Source: Prochloraceae cyanobacterium PL24a_bin.78 (GTDB lineage: Bacteria; Cyanobacteriota; Cyanobacteriia; Cyanobacteriales; JANQIW01). Taken from it: DNA of 64,000 nucleotides. Where the stretch lies: contig JANQIW010000081.1 in assembly GCA_028281945.1 (NCBI GenBank), positions 1 through 64,000 on the forward strand. The letters run 5' to 3'. Below, one piece after another: positions 22,213-31,404 of this stretch. The translations under genes were made by a program, and so were the position numbers. The number at the start of each line of letters is the position of its first letter. Position 1 is the stretch's first letter. The notes beneath the pieces were generated by a model. It saw only the letters and a list, made by a program, of their open reading frames with translations. It did not search any database and was not told the origin of the DNA.

Positions 22213-23757
22213 TTAGTGTGTGGTTAAATTTGATGCTAAGTGTTTAAACTCTGGATTTTGAAGCAATTTATTTTTTAAATCGTTCTCAAGTTTTCTAATA
22301 GTCGTCCCACCATAATTAACGATCCCATCTGCTTTGATATTTTGTTTTTCTTGATATTTGTAAATAGCATTAGCCCATTCTATTGCATATTTTAAGCGAT
22401 TTTTTTCTGTTGAATTTTTAAAATATTTGGGATTAATTGCATCTTTTTTGGGCAAGTTAGGTTCTTCAAGAATTTGTGTTATTAAAGATGCTATGATAGG
22501 ACGATGTGAAGGATTAAATTTTTCCACTAAACTACAAACTGTATAACGGGTCGATTTGAAATCACCAAAGACTTTTCCTCCACGTTCTATTTGCTTTATT
22601 CTTTCAGATAATGATGATTGTATACTATCTCTTGTTTGATTGTCGATTAAACCATTGGTATTAGATAATTGATTAGATGCTTGGTATTGAGAAATATCAT
22701 TCTTTAATTCTTGAGCTTGTTGTATTTGATAATCTTTTTCTAATTGTTCTAATTCATTTAACTCTTTATTAGAGATATCAGTTAATGATTTAGAACTCAT
22801 AAGTATTTCTTGAAGTGATGAAACAATAACTTCATGAGGAACTAATTCCCTTGAAGATTGAGTATCTTCTATAATTTTATCCAAAATTTTGGCATTTTTA
22901 GCAAATTCTTCGAGATTTTTTTGTTCTGGATCTGGATCTGGTGCTTTTTCTTGAAGGTTAGGAATATTATTAGATGATGCTGTGACTTGATCTAGACTAG
23001 GTCTTGGAGTATCTACTATTTGTGCTAAAGCATATCCTGCTAATGATAATAATGGTATCATTGTCCAAATAAACTTCTTAGGAGAATAAGTTTTCGCCGG
23101 TTGATCATAAATCTTTTTAGCTTTTTCACTTATGACATGAATTAGGTTAAAATCCTTGCTTACTAGATATTGTGCATTAGAAGCCCAAGCTATTGGTGTT
23201 CCATCAAAATTGGATTTACTATAAGACCAATAATGAATATTAGTCAATGAATGTTTTTTCTCAAGATCGAAGATTAAAAATGGAGTTTCTTTCACAAGTC
23301 TATCTCTATCTTGAGCCTTTAATCCAAAACTATTATAAGGACGATCTTTATAAGATAAGTTAATAACTCTTGAATTATGAGAAGATATAATTGAAGAATA
23401 ACTATCTTTACTGTTATTATCATCTAACCAATTTAATATGCTCCACATACTTTCTGCACCTTCAGTAATAAAAAAGTTATAGGAGCAAAGGTCAGTTTTA
23501 AGATTACGAAGGGCTATACAAACTATTGACCAACCTGATATTATTCGAGCAATAATTGTTGGGCGAGTAGGTTCAATTGATTTCACAAAAAATTTGCCAG
23601 AGGCGATGGAATTTTCTATTTCTTTGGGGATTGATGCCAATGTAGTATTTATGTATATAGGTTTTCCCCAATTATGCCAACTACCATCAGAGTGAGGTTT
23701 AATTTTCATCTCGACAGTAAGTCTGTGAACTTCAACTTTTAGATTCAATTGTGTCAT
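22213..23757 (-). CDS. GTPase-block paralogue C: shared N-domain, one membrane helix, PG-binding-like tail
   Basis: The 514-residue protein carries the shared N-domain (PHSDGSWHNWGKPIY, LASIPKEIENSIASGKFFVK, RPTIIARIISGWSIVCIALR, SKSNFDGTPIAWASNAQYLV). A membrane helix lies near 222-243 (WTMIPLLSLAGYALAQIVDT). A roughly 150-residue polar, coiled-coil-rich linker is absent from paralogue D. The C-terminal domain is shared with D (FGDFKSTRYTVCSLVEKFNP and AIYKYQEKQNIKADGIVNYG), with the same PG-binding-like ending. The acidic Pro/Glu-rich piece DPDPEQKNLEEF follows the helix. Topology should match D: N-domain inside, tail outside. Gaps of 302 and 482 bases flank it, so separate promoters are possible. 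Confidence 0.65.
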   Translation of the reverse strand: MTQLNLKVEVHRLTVEMKIKPHSDGSWHNWGKPIYINTTLASIPKEIENSIASGKFFVKSIEPTRPTIIARIISGWSIVCIALRNLKTDLCSYNFFITEGAESMWSILNWLDDNNSKDSYSSIISSHNSRVINLSYKDRPYNSFGLKAQDRDRLVKETPFLIFDLEKKHSLTNIHYWSYSKSNFDGTPIAWASNAQYLVSKDFNLIHVISEKAKKIYDQPAKTYSPKKFIWTMIPLLSLAGYALAQIVDTPRPSLDQVTASSNNIPNLQEKAPDPDPEQKNLEEFAKNAKILDKIIEDTQSSRELVPHEVIVSSLQEILMSSKSLTDISNKELNELEQLEKDYQIQQAQELKNDISQYQASNQLSNTNGLIDNQTRDSIQSSLSERIKQIERGGKVFGDFKSTRYTVCSLVEKFNPSHRPIIASLITQILEEPNLPKKDAINPKYFKNSTEKNRLKYAIEWANAIYKYQEKQNIKADGIVNYGGTTIRKLENDLKNKLLQNPEFKHLASNLTTH

Positions 23758-24059
23758 AGATTTTACCTTGCTGTGCTTAATTTAATAATATCAAATAATT
23801 TTACGATTTGATGTTAATTATTAAATTTATCTTTAATTTAATTATGCCGAAAGAATGATAGGTCTAATTATTTTGATTCTATGACATTTTAAAGTTTAGG
23901 TGATTGGTTGTAGACGAAATTTGAGGATGATTTGTTCCTGATTTTTTAATAAATTTTTAGTTTTAAAGTGGATTATCTCTCTAGTAAAAGAAATTGACTA
24001 TATATCATCAAAAACTTATTTTCTTCTATTGACTTGATAATTTTGGGAGATTAAAAATC
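23758..24059. other. AT-rich intergenic gap
   Basis: In these 302 bases I find no ORF with coding character and no clear terminator. I looked for remnants of the C-terminal module missing from the 512-residue paralogue just upstream and saw none. Confidence 0.5.
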
Positions 24060-25598
24060 CTACCAAAAAAATTTTTTCTTTTGTTTCAAAGTCAATCCAT
24101 ACAAATTTACTTCTTTATTTTTGAAGTTAGCTTCTCTAAAAATTTCTGCCATAACATAGTTATAACTTACTTGACAAAAATAGGCTGCTAGTTTGTATTC
24201 AAATATTAAATAGAATAAATCGGCAAAAGGTTTATAATAAGAGATTGGTTTCTCAGGTAAATCATCCCATTCTTGGATTAATTTTAACCAAATTATTTCT
24301 CCAAAATTTAAAGCTTTTCTATCTACTTCACTACCTTCTTCTCCTATCATTTCTAAATCAATTTTTATCTGATCTATTAAATGATTTTTGACAGTTACCC
24401 AAGCACCTCCTCCTGTTAATAATATAGTAAAATATTGTGGGGTAATTTCTTCTTTTAGCAATTTTGGCAACATAATATTAAGTCCTGCCATTAATTTTTT
24501 TTCTAACAATTCTTCTTGCTTTTTTGGGAACTTTTCGATAAATTCTAATTGGAATTCTCTAGATTTATTTTGAAAACACTGATTATCTTTTTTATTTAAC
24601 CAAGATAAAAATTCTTTAATTGTATTAGGAATAATCATTGCTCTAATACTTAATAGTTTGGCTATTTTTTCGTTAGCTATTTCGTTATATATAGCCATAT
24701 TTGCACCTTTTTTATTGAAGATTTTCTGCCAATTTTGAATATTTATTTCTTTGTTTTCTAAGGCTTTGGCTATAATATCTATTGCTTGATGGGATATTCT
24801 ATTATCTTGGATTAAATTATCGATGGCATTTTCTATATCTCTGAATTTAAAATTATTACTTCCACCATCATTTTCATTGTTACTTTTATTATTACTTCTA
24901 TTATCATTTGAGGATGAGATATTAGGGGTAAAAATAGTTTGTTTAAGTCGATTAAAAGCTTCATCTGTTGCAGGCTGAATTAAAATAAATTCTTGAGGTT
25001 TAGAGAGGATTTCAATATTATATGCCCAAGATATTTTTTGATTAATGGCGTTTGCTTTTGCTGATGCCCAATAGTTAATGGTTTGTAAATCATAGTTTTT
25101 TTTTGGTTTTATTAAAATGGGAAAAGATTGACTATTTAACCATTGTTGTGTTTGATTATCTACTTGCCCAAACGGTGATTTTTCTGGTTTACAGGGGGTT
25201 GGTTTTCCTACTAATCTTTGATGGGATGGATTGAAAATAGGAAAGATTCCATATTTATCTTTTACTCTTTTTATCAGTCTTAAAATTGTCCACAAACTAT
25301 TAGTGTCTTCACTGAGAAAGTAACGATATACTTCAACATTTCGATCGAAATCATCTTTACCTTTACTAATAATTGCTACTACACACCAAGTTTCTAGAAT
25401 TCTCGCAATTATTGCTGGTTGATTATCGAGTATTTTTTCGATACTAAATAATTTGTTATTGATAGCGGTGGAAACTTCATGGGGAATAGATGCTAAAGTA
25501 CTATTCATATAGTTTCCTGTAAAACCTAGGGAAATCCAACTTCCATCGGAACGAATTTCTGCTTTTATCCCAGTACTAAATTCATGAATATCAACCAT
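24060..25598 (-). CDS. GTPase-block paralogue B: shared N-domain without membrane helix
   Basis: This 512-residue protein begins MVDIHEFSTGIKAEIRSDGS, almost identical to the 792-residue paralogue. It carries the shared N-domain (LASIPHEVSTAINNKLF, QPAIIARILETWCVVAIISK, NQKISWAYNIEILSKP). Residues about 245-505 form a helical middle region that also occurs in the 792-residue protein (AAYFCQVSYNYVMAEIFREA versus AAYFTQITNNYVSKELFRKA). It stops at LTLKQKKKFFW, precisely where the longer paralogue enters its membrane helix. It is therefore either a soluble partner or a truncated copy. An Asn-rich linker (SSNDNRSNNKSNNENDGGSN) separates the two regions. Confidence 0.6.
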   Translation of the reverse strand: MVDIHEFSTGIKAEIRSDGSWISLGFTGNYMNSTLASIPHEVSTAINNKLFSIEKILDNQPAIIARILETWCVVAIISKGKDDFDRNVEVYRYFLSEDTNSLWTILRLIKRVKDKYGIFPIFNPSHQRLVGKPTPCKPEKSPFGQVDNQTQQWLNSQSFPILIKPKKNYDLQTINYWASAKANAINQKISWAYNIEILSKPQEFILIQPATDEAFNRLKQTIFTPNISSSNDNRSNNKSNNENDGGSNNFKFRDIENAIDNLIQDNRISHQAIDIIAKALENKEINIQNWQKIFNKKGANMAIYNEIANEKIAKLLSIRAMIIPNTIKEFLSWLNKKDNQCFQNKSREFQLEFIEKFPKKQEELLEKKLMAGLNIMLPKLLKEEITPQYFTILLTGGGAWVTVKNHLIDQIKIDLEMIGEEGSEVDRKALNFGEIIWLKLIQEWDDLPEKPISYYKPFADLFYLIFEYKLAAYFCQVSYNYVMAEIFREANFKNKEVNLYGLTLKQKKKFFW

Positions 25599-25869
25599 CT
25601 TTTAAGTTTATAATATTTGTTAATTTATCTATTTTTATTGTTTAATTCTCTAGTTTTATTCTATCATATTTTTTATTATTTTTGGTTGAGTATCTAAATT
25701 AGATTTTCCTGAAAAAAATAAGTGATAATTAATAATAATCATTTTCAGTTTGATATATTTTATACATTAATTTTTAAGTTGGGAAAATACTAAAACAAAT
25801 AAACCCATAACCTCTCACTTTTAAATTATCTTAAATTTCCATTGTTAATTTTTAGAGAATACACTTATT

Positions 25870-28248
25870 TTATGGTTTTAATTTTTCTTCCATTTCTGTT
25901 TTGATTAAATTAAAAGTATCGTCTCCTCTTTTGATTTTTCCATCAGGATTTTTCATTACCTTCTCTTTATTTTGGTTTTGATATTGATAAATTTGCCCTA
26001 CCCATTTTAATTGTTGTTTTTCTCGATTAATTTTTGTATTTTCTCCTCCTTCTGTAACTACACCTGTATAAGCAATTTCCTTCCATTTTTCTTGTTGCCA
26101 ACCAAGTATTTCTTTAAGAGTATTAATAATATTAATAACATTAATACTTTCGTCTTCGTTTTCTGGATTTAATTGATTTTTCATGTCATTAATAATAGTT
26201 TGAAGTGCTTGACTAGTGTCATCAAATTCATATTCTGTTTCAATATAATTTTTATCAGTTAACTTTTTTTCTAATTTTGATTTAAGAGATTTAGTAGTTT
26301 CGCCTTCAATAATGCCATCAACTTTAAGATTTTGATTGTCTTTTTCTATTATTTTTTCATAATTATAAATAGCTTCTATCCATTCTTTTTTGTTATTTTC
26401 TTCGGTATCATCATTAATAATTGCTTTTGAATTGAGGTTAGAATTTTCTAAAATTGTTTTCATTAAATTAATCATCGATGTTTCAATTAGCTGTTGAGGC
26501 ATTCCATATTCTTCTTCTAATTGTGATATGATATTTTTAGTTTCTTCAACATTAGTTTGATATTGAGCTAAAGCCTGTTGTAATTTTTTTGGAGAAATCT
26601 TATCTTTTTCTCTATTTAAAAACCAAATTGTACCAAAAGAACCAATAGCTAAACAAACTAATCCATAGAAAATTAAAAATAATAATAATACTCTATTATC
26701 CCAAGAAAATTTAATAAATGTAATTAAATTGTTCGCTAATTTTTCTGGTAATAAAATTTTTCTTCTGATGATAATTCCATACAGTTTCCCTTGTTCATCT
26801 TGGGGATTAAACCCTGCTTTTCTAAAAAGTTCTTTACTAACATAATTATTAGTAATCTGGGTAAAATAAGCAGCTAATTTATATTGGTTGAGTGCAACAA
26901 ATAAATCAATAAAAGGCTGATAATAATCATTTTTTCTAATAGTAGCTGTAACCTTTCCCGTCTTAATTAATTTCTCCCAGATTTTTTTACTACACAAAAA
27001 AGATTTGTCATCTATTTGAAGTGGATTTTTGTGTTGACCTATTAATTCTAAATCTTGTTCAACATTTTTAATCAACTTTTGTTTAGTATGTTGCCAAGCA
27101 CCATTGGAATTTAATAACCAAACTATGGATTGAGAATCAACTTTTTTAGTTAATAATTTGCTTAAAATAATATCTATTGCTTTTTCTATTTGAATATTGA
27201 ATGTATCTCTCTGGGTTCCAATTTTTTGAACAAAAGATTTTTGAAATTGACTAGATATTTCTAATAATTCTTGAGAGTTTTTTTGATAAAGCCATTGTAA
27301 AAATTCAGGTATAGTTTTAGGAATAACTATTGCTTGAAGAGTTAATAATCTTACAGTTTGTTTAGTATAAATTGGTTTTTTTATTGCGTTTTCTGCGCCT
27401 TCTCCCTCAAAAAGTTTTTGCCAATCTTGAGATGATATTTGTTTATTTTCTAGAGTATTAATTATTTTTTTTACCCCATCTGAAGAGCAACTAGAAGAAT
27501 TAATCAAAGTTTGAATTGCGGATTTAATACCTTGTAAATCAATATTTGGAGACGCTGGTAAAAGTCTTGGTTGAGAGAGTATTTTATGAATTGAAAGCCT
27601 TGCAGAGTCGTTAGCGGGATGAATAATAGTAAAACTCCATGGATTATCTAATGCTTCAACATTGTACGCCCAAGCTACGGGTGTTTCTATCATTCTTGCT
27701 CTAGCTTTTGCCCAATCATTTATGGTTTCAATATTATCATATGCTGAATCTATTTTTGGTAAAATAGGAGAAGGAAGTCTTGATAACCATTGAAGAAGTT
27801 CTGGATTCAATTGTGCACCTATAATTTCCGTTGGATCTGGAAACTGATTATATTGTCCTATCTTTTTTTTATCTAAAGGGTTAAAAACTGGAAAAATACC
27901 TTTCATCCTTTTTTCTCTAAGTAGATATTTCACCATACCCAAAAGACCATTATTCATTTCACATAAAAAGTATCGATATAAAGATATGGGTCTATTTTGT
28001 TCATCTTGCCCTCGAGTAACTAAAGCTATAACAGACCAATTGTCAATTACTCTCCCAATTATTGCTGGGTCTTCACTAGCTTTTCCTTCAGCCACCTTGA
28101 ATAAGTTATTAGCGATCGCCATTTCCACTACTTCAGGTATAGGATCAATAGTACTATTCATATATTCTTGAGTAAAACCAAGAGAGAACCAGCTTCCATC
28201 TGAGTTAATTTCTGCCTTAATTCCAGTACTAAATTCATGAATATCCAT
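25870..28248 (-). CDS. GTPase-block paralogue A: shared N-domain, helical middle, membrane helix, two PG-binding-like repeats
   Basis: This is the longest paralogue, at 792 residues. The shared N-domain spans about 1-225 (MDIHEFSTGIKAEINSDGSW, PAIIGRVIDNWSVIALVTRG, ETPVAWAYNVEALDNPWSFT). The helical middle, about 235-510, matches the 512-residue paralogue. A membrane helix lies at about 518-542 (LLLFLIFYGLVCLAIGSFGT). The outer part contains at least two degenerate PG-binding-like units (DNQNLKVDGIIEGETTKSLK and NPDGKIKRGDDTFNLIKTEM) separated by coiled coil. AAGGAG lies 11 bases before the ATG. It follows the third GTPase by 15 bases, so the link to the GTPases is operonic. Confidence 0.65.
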   Translation of the reverse strand: MDIHEFSTGIKAEINSDGSWFSLGFTQEYMNSTIDPIPEVVEMAIANNLFKVAEGKASEDPAIIGRVIDNWSVIALVTRGQDEQNRPISLYRYFLCEMNNGLLGMVKYLLREKRMKGIFPVFNPLDKKKIGQYNQFPDPTEIIGAQLNPELLQWLSRLPSPILPKIDSAYDNIETINDWAKARARMIETPVAWAYNVEALDNPWSFTIIHPANDSARLSIHKILSQPRLLPASPNIDLQGIKSAIQTLINSSSCSSDGVKKIINTLENKQISSQDWQKLFEGEGAENAIKKPIYTKQTVRLLTLQAIVIPKTIPEFLQWLYQKNSQELLEISSQFQKSFVQKIGTQRDTFNIQIEKAIDIILSKLLTKKVDSQSIVWLLNSNGAWQHTKQKLIKNVEQDLELIGQHKNPLQIDDKSFLCSKKIWEKLIKTGKVTATIRKNDYYQPFIDLFVALNQYKLAAYFTQITNNYVSKELFRKAGFNPQDEQGKLYGIIIRRKILLPEKLANNLITFIKFSWDNRVLLLFLIFYGLVCLAIGSFGTIWFLNREKDKISPKKLQQALAQYQTNVEETKNIISQLEEEYGMPQQLIETSMINLMKTILENSNLNSKAIINDDTEENNKKEWIEAIYNYEKIIEKDNQNLKVDGIIEGETTKSLKSKLEKKLTDKNYIETEYEFDDTSQALQTIINDMKNQLNPENEDESINVINIINTLKEILGWQQEKWKEIAYTGVVTEGGENTKINREKQQLKWVGQIYQYQNQNKEKVMKNPDGKIKRGDDTFNLIKTEMEEKLKP

Positions 28249-28263
28249 TCCAATTAAATCTCC

Positions 28264-29169
28264 TTATTCAAAATCTAATTGCTTATAGCGATTGCCACTA
28301 CAAAGCCAATAAATGGGAGCAACTAATCCAAAAGGTTTCCAAAGCTCCGGTTTTTTGATAATATAACCACCCTGTCGCGATTGCCCTTTATTGATTAATG
28401 TCATATTTCCCTCTGGAAAACGATTATTAAACACTCCAAAAGCCGATGCCATAAAATACTCTACACTACCTCCTCCTGACTTTTGCCAAGAGTCCAATTT
28501 TTCTTTGACTTTTGGGAAACGAGCTTGGATAACTTTCATGGGTTTGTTTCGATTTGTCCATAATTCAGGATGTTCACATTTGGTCAAAACTAAGGCAATT
28601 CGCTTTGGAGAGTCTTCATCTTCTTTGTTTTTTTCTAATAATTGTAGCAATTCTTCTAAACCATTCCTATAATCGACATCTTTACGGTAAGATAAACCAT
28701 CAATTAATAAGAGAAATCCACTAGCTTGTAAACAATCTTTAATATATTCTTTTAATAATGGATCGTTTGCTTTATGAAGTAAATCCCCAAAAAATTCACC
28801 TGCATAATCCTTACTATTAATGGTCAATGCAACTTGAGATATGCCTTTTCTTTCTCTTGGAGAAGGTTTTAGAATAATACGAAAAGTATAATCTTTAATA
28901 AAAGCTATATTTTGTTCTAAAAACGTAGGTTCAAATACATCCCCTTGTTCTAAAATATTTTTAGCTTTAGCAATTAAATCTGAGCCATCCTCATTCATTG
29001 CTGTAATATATTCTACAATCTTATTATCTCTGTTCACATCAGGCCAACGGGCTAAAGCTGCTAAATAAGTAGTTTTTCCCGCCGCACGATCGCCAATAAT
29101 TCGGATAGATGCTTCTAACTCTTTAACTTCTGATTCTTTATTTTTATTTGCAAAAATTTTATTGAACAT
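28264..29169 (-). CDS. P-loop GTPase 3 of the block
   Basis: This predicted small GTPase has 301 residues. G1 is GDRAAGKTTYLAALARWP (about 26-43), G3 is DYAGEFFGDLL (a DxxGE form) and G4 is LVLTKCEHPELW (TKxE instead of NKxD). The G3 Glu and altered G4 resemble the double-GTPase (DO-GTPase) families described in bacterial conflict systems; that assignment is inference. FHA or membrane parts are absent, so it should be cytosolic. It overlaps the preceding GTPase gene by 11 bases and precedes paralogue A by 15 bases. The ending PFGLVAPIYWLCSG matches NAIAPLYWLTTG in GTPase 2, so the two are paralogues. Confidence 0.75.
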   Translation of the reverse strand: MFNKIFANKNKESEVKELEASIRIIGDRAAGKTTYLAALARWPDVNRDNKIVEYITAMNEDGSDLIAKAKNILEQGDVFEPTFLEQNIAFIKDYTFRIILKPSPRERKGISQVALTINSKDYAGEFFGDLLHKANDPLLKEYIKDCLQASGFLLLIDGLSYRKDVDYRNGLEELLQLLEKNKEDEDSPKRIALVLTKCEHPELWTNRNKPMKVIQARFPKVKEKLDSWQKSGGGSVEYFMASAFGVFNNRFPEGNMTLINKGQSRQGGYIIKKPELWKPFGLVAPIYWLCSGNRYKQLDFE

Positions 29170-30013
29170 TTGCGCCTATTTTTTTACCTGTAGTTAACCA
29201 ATAAAGAGGAGCGATTGCATTGTATGGTTGCCATTTATTTTTCTCTCTTAATACTGCCATTTCTAAAGATTTAGTACCAGAATTGATACGATTGGGACGG
29301 GGATCATTATCTCCTAAGACTCCAAAGGTTGAGATTGCATAAAAGCACAAATTTTTTTTAGGAATATTTTTCTCTAAAATTGATTTTGTATAAGGTAAAT
29401 GACGTTGAAATATATCTCGGTCAGGTTCTAATCTTCCAGGCCATAATTCCCCTCGTTCACATTTACTCATAGCTACTGCTACTCGAAAATCTTTAGTTCT
29501 TTGTTTTTCGTCCATTAAGTTAATAAATGCTTCCAAACTTTTACCATATTCTCTATCTACTTTTCCCCACCATTTTGTTAGTAAAATTAAACAACCAAGA
29601 TTGTCTGGTAAAAAACAGTCTTGCCAAAATTCTTCATGTTTAGGTCTAATTCCATAATGAAATTCTTGTTGAGATAAATAGTCTGCTAAATCATCAAATA
29701 TTTCTCCTGGATAATCTTTAACTACTAAATTAATTATTTCTGGTTCTTTTTTTAAACGTTGATTAAGTTCTATATAAAAATTAAATACTGGTAAATTTTT
29801 ATGAGTTGGTATTTTAGTTGCCTCTAAAGATTCTCCTTCTGAAATTAAATCTTCTGCCATATTTTGCAGTTTTTTGGTATCTTCATTTACAGGAGTAACA
29901 TTCAATTGTGTTTTTTGTTTGATTTTAGTTTTCAGTTTAGGCCAATAAGCTAATCCTGCTAAAAATGTAGTTTTGCCTGAGCCACGAGGTCCTATAATTA
30001 CAATATTTCCCAT
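29159..30013 (-). CDS. P-loop GTPase 2 of the block
   Basis: The 284-residue predicted GTPase begins MGNIVIIGPRGSGKTTFLAG, giving G1 at residues 8-16. G3 is VVKDYPGEIFDDLADYL (DxxGE) and G4 is VAMSKCERGELWPGR. It is a clear paralogue of GTPase 3, sharing the same motif spacing and the C-terminal A(I/P)LYWL motif. AAGGAAA precedes the ATG. It lies 17 bases after GTPase 1 and overlaps GTPase 3. Being similar but not identical, the pair could form a heterodimer, as regulatory GTPases often do; this is not shown by the sequence. Confidence 0.75.
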   Translation of the reverse strand: MGNIVIIGPRGSGKTTFLAGLAYWPKLKTKIKQKTQLNVTPVNEDTKKLQNMAEDLISEGESLEATKIPTHKNLPVFNFYIELNQRLKKEPEIINLVVKDYPGEIFDDLADYLSQQEFHYGIRPKHEEFWQDCFLPDNLGCLILLTKWWGKVDREYGKSLEAFINLMDEKQRTKDFRVAVAMSKCERGELWPGRLEPDRDIFQRHLPYTKSILEKNIPKKNLCFYAISTFGVLGDNDPRPNRINSGTKSLEMAVLREKNKWQPYNAIAPLYWLTTGKKIGANVQ

Positions 30014-30030
30014 TACTGATTTCCTTTATT

Positions 30031-30792
30031 TTATCTTAAATGACCAGCTAAGTAAATCCAAGGTAATTCTAACAAACTTCTATTTTTGATGCTAGTGATA
30101 AAACATTTGACTATTTCTGTCTTATAATGCTCGTTTATGGTCATAATTTGTTGTTCTATAGGGTAAAAATATTTTTGTTTAATATATGAATTTCGCCTAA
30201 ACCAATTTAGCATAGATCCTTCTGGATTGTATTCTAATAAATTTACTTCTGTGTTTAAATCACAAAACAGATCTGCTTTATTTAAACAAATAAGAATATG
30301 TCGTGCTTCATGACAATTAGAACGAAAAAAACTAACCCAACGTTGAAAACGATAACACCATTGTTCTTGAGTAGGAAATTGCATTGCAACCTCTGTTTTA
30401 AGGTCTGGCAGATCTCGATAAGGAGGTAAAATTAGCATAATACCTTCACTCTTAGACAAATTAGCTAAAATTTTTTGCCACTGTTGAGGATTTTCTTTAG
30501 GCCAATATCGCCGCCAAACTTCCCCCGGAGTATCTACCCAATCCACAGGAATAATCTGAGGACCTGAAGGCAATTTGACTTGCACTTCAAACCGTCGAGT
30601 ACTAGAAACATTTACTCTATCAATATCAGTACCTTTAAAATTACCAAGATCATCGCATAAAATCCGTTTGAGATTATCATAGCTTTGTCCAGAAATATGG
30701 ACCCATTTTTTCAAATCAGGATTAATTAATTCTGTCGCTAGAGCAGTCTTTCCAGTAGCTCGATCGCCGATATAAACTACTCCCAACCCCAT
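30031..30792 (-). CDS. P-loop GTPase 1 of the block
   Basis: This is the first gene of the block, with about 254 residues. G1 is VVYIGDRATGKTALATEL, G3 is VDWVDTPGEVWRRYW (DTPGE, again ending in Glu) and G4 is LICLNKADLF with the canonical NKxD. It is more divergent than GTPases 2 and 3 and shows the standard G4, so it may be the best nucleotide discriminator of the three. The track begins at GTG 30795, but AGGAGG at 30795-30800 overlaps that codon. ATG at 30792 is only 2 bases from it, and TTG at 30786 has an 8-base spacing, so the true start may be the TTG (LGVVYIGDRATG). Confidence 0.72.
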   Translation of the reverse strand: MGLGVVYIGDRATGKTALATELINPDLKKWVHISGQSYDNLKRILCDDLGNFKGTDIDRVNVSSTRRFEVQVKLPSGPQIIPVDWVDTPGEVWRRYWPKENPQQWQKILANLSKSEGIMLILPPYRDLPDLKTEVAMQFPTQEQWCYRFQRWVSFFRSNCHEARHILICLNKADLFCDLNTEVNLLEYNPEGSMLNWFRRNSYIKQKYFYPIEQQIMTINEHYKTEIVKCFITSIKNRSLLELPWIYLAGHLR

Positions 30793-30794
30793 CA

Positions 30795-30800
30795 CCTCCT
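30795..30800 (-). promoter_or_regulatory. Consensus Shine-Dalgarno AGGAGG of the GTPase block
   Basis: A perfect AGGAGG on the minus strand precedes the first GTPase. Its spacing rules out the GTG of the ORF track and favours TTG at 30786 over ATG at 30792. The divergent spacer to gcvH (30801-31008) must hold the promoters for both directions. Confidence 0.6.
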
Positions 30801-31008
30801 GTTCTAATTTAAGGGGTCAATTTAGCATTTCTCACTTAAATAGTAACACATTAAAAAAATTTTTGCCCTATGAATCGATATAGATGGATCTATGATAATA
30901 AAAGGTTGAAGTTTAACAAAATTTAGAAAAAATCTAGCATAGATTGACTGATTAAGTTTAACTAAATAAGTGTACACTTAGCTTTGCTAAAAATTGAGAA
31001 AATAGAAG

Positions 31009-31404
31009 ATGGAGTTAGAATATCCCGAAGATTTAAAATATCTTGATACCCATGAATACGTCCGTTTAGATGGGGAAATTGCCACTGTAGGCATTAGTGC
31101 TTTTGCTATCGAGCAACTTGGTGATATTGTTTTTCTTGAATTACCAGAAGATGGCGATGCTCTTGAGGCTGGAGCAACTTTTGGAACAATTGAATCGGTA
31201 AAAGCAGTAGAGGACTTGATTTCTCCAGTTTCTGGCACAGTAATTGCTAGAAATGATGGATTAATTGAATCCCCTGAAACCATTGCAGATGATCCTTATG
31301 GAGAAAGTTGGTTAATCAAATTGAGGGTTGACAATCCTGATGATGAAATTGAAGATGCTTTATCTGCTAGCGAATATCGTAGCCATGTTGAAGGTGATGA
31401 ATAG
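31009..31404 (+). CDS. gcvH: Glycine cleavage system H protein
   Basis: This lipoyl carrier shuttles the aminomethyl group between the P, T and L proteins in glycine decarboxylation, which is part of photorespiratory 2-phosphoglycolate salvage. It has 131 residues, the usual length. Lys65 in [19 protein letters not shown] is the lipoylation site. The N-terminus [19 protein letters not shown] and the C-terminal [10 protein letters not shown] are standard. It is transcribed towards gcvP, but a terminator lies between. It is divergent from the GTPase block. Confidence 0.98.
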   Translation: MELEYPEDLKYLDTHEYVRLDGEIATVGISAFAIEQLGDIVFLELPEDGDALEAGATFGTIESVKAVEDLISPVSGTVIARNDGLIESPETIADDPYGESWLIKLRVDNPDDEIEDALSASEYRSHVEGDE

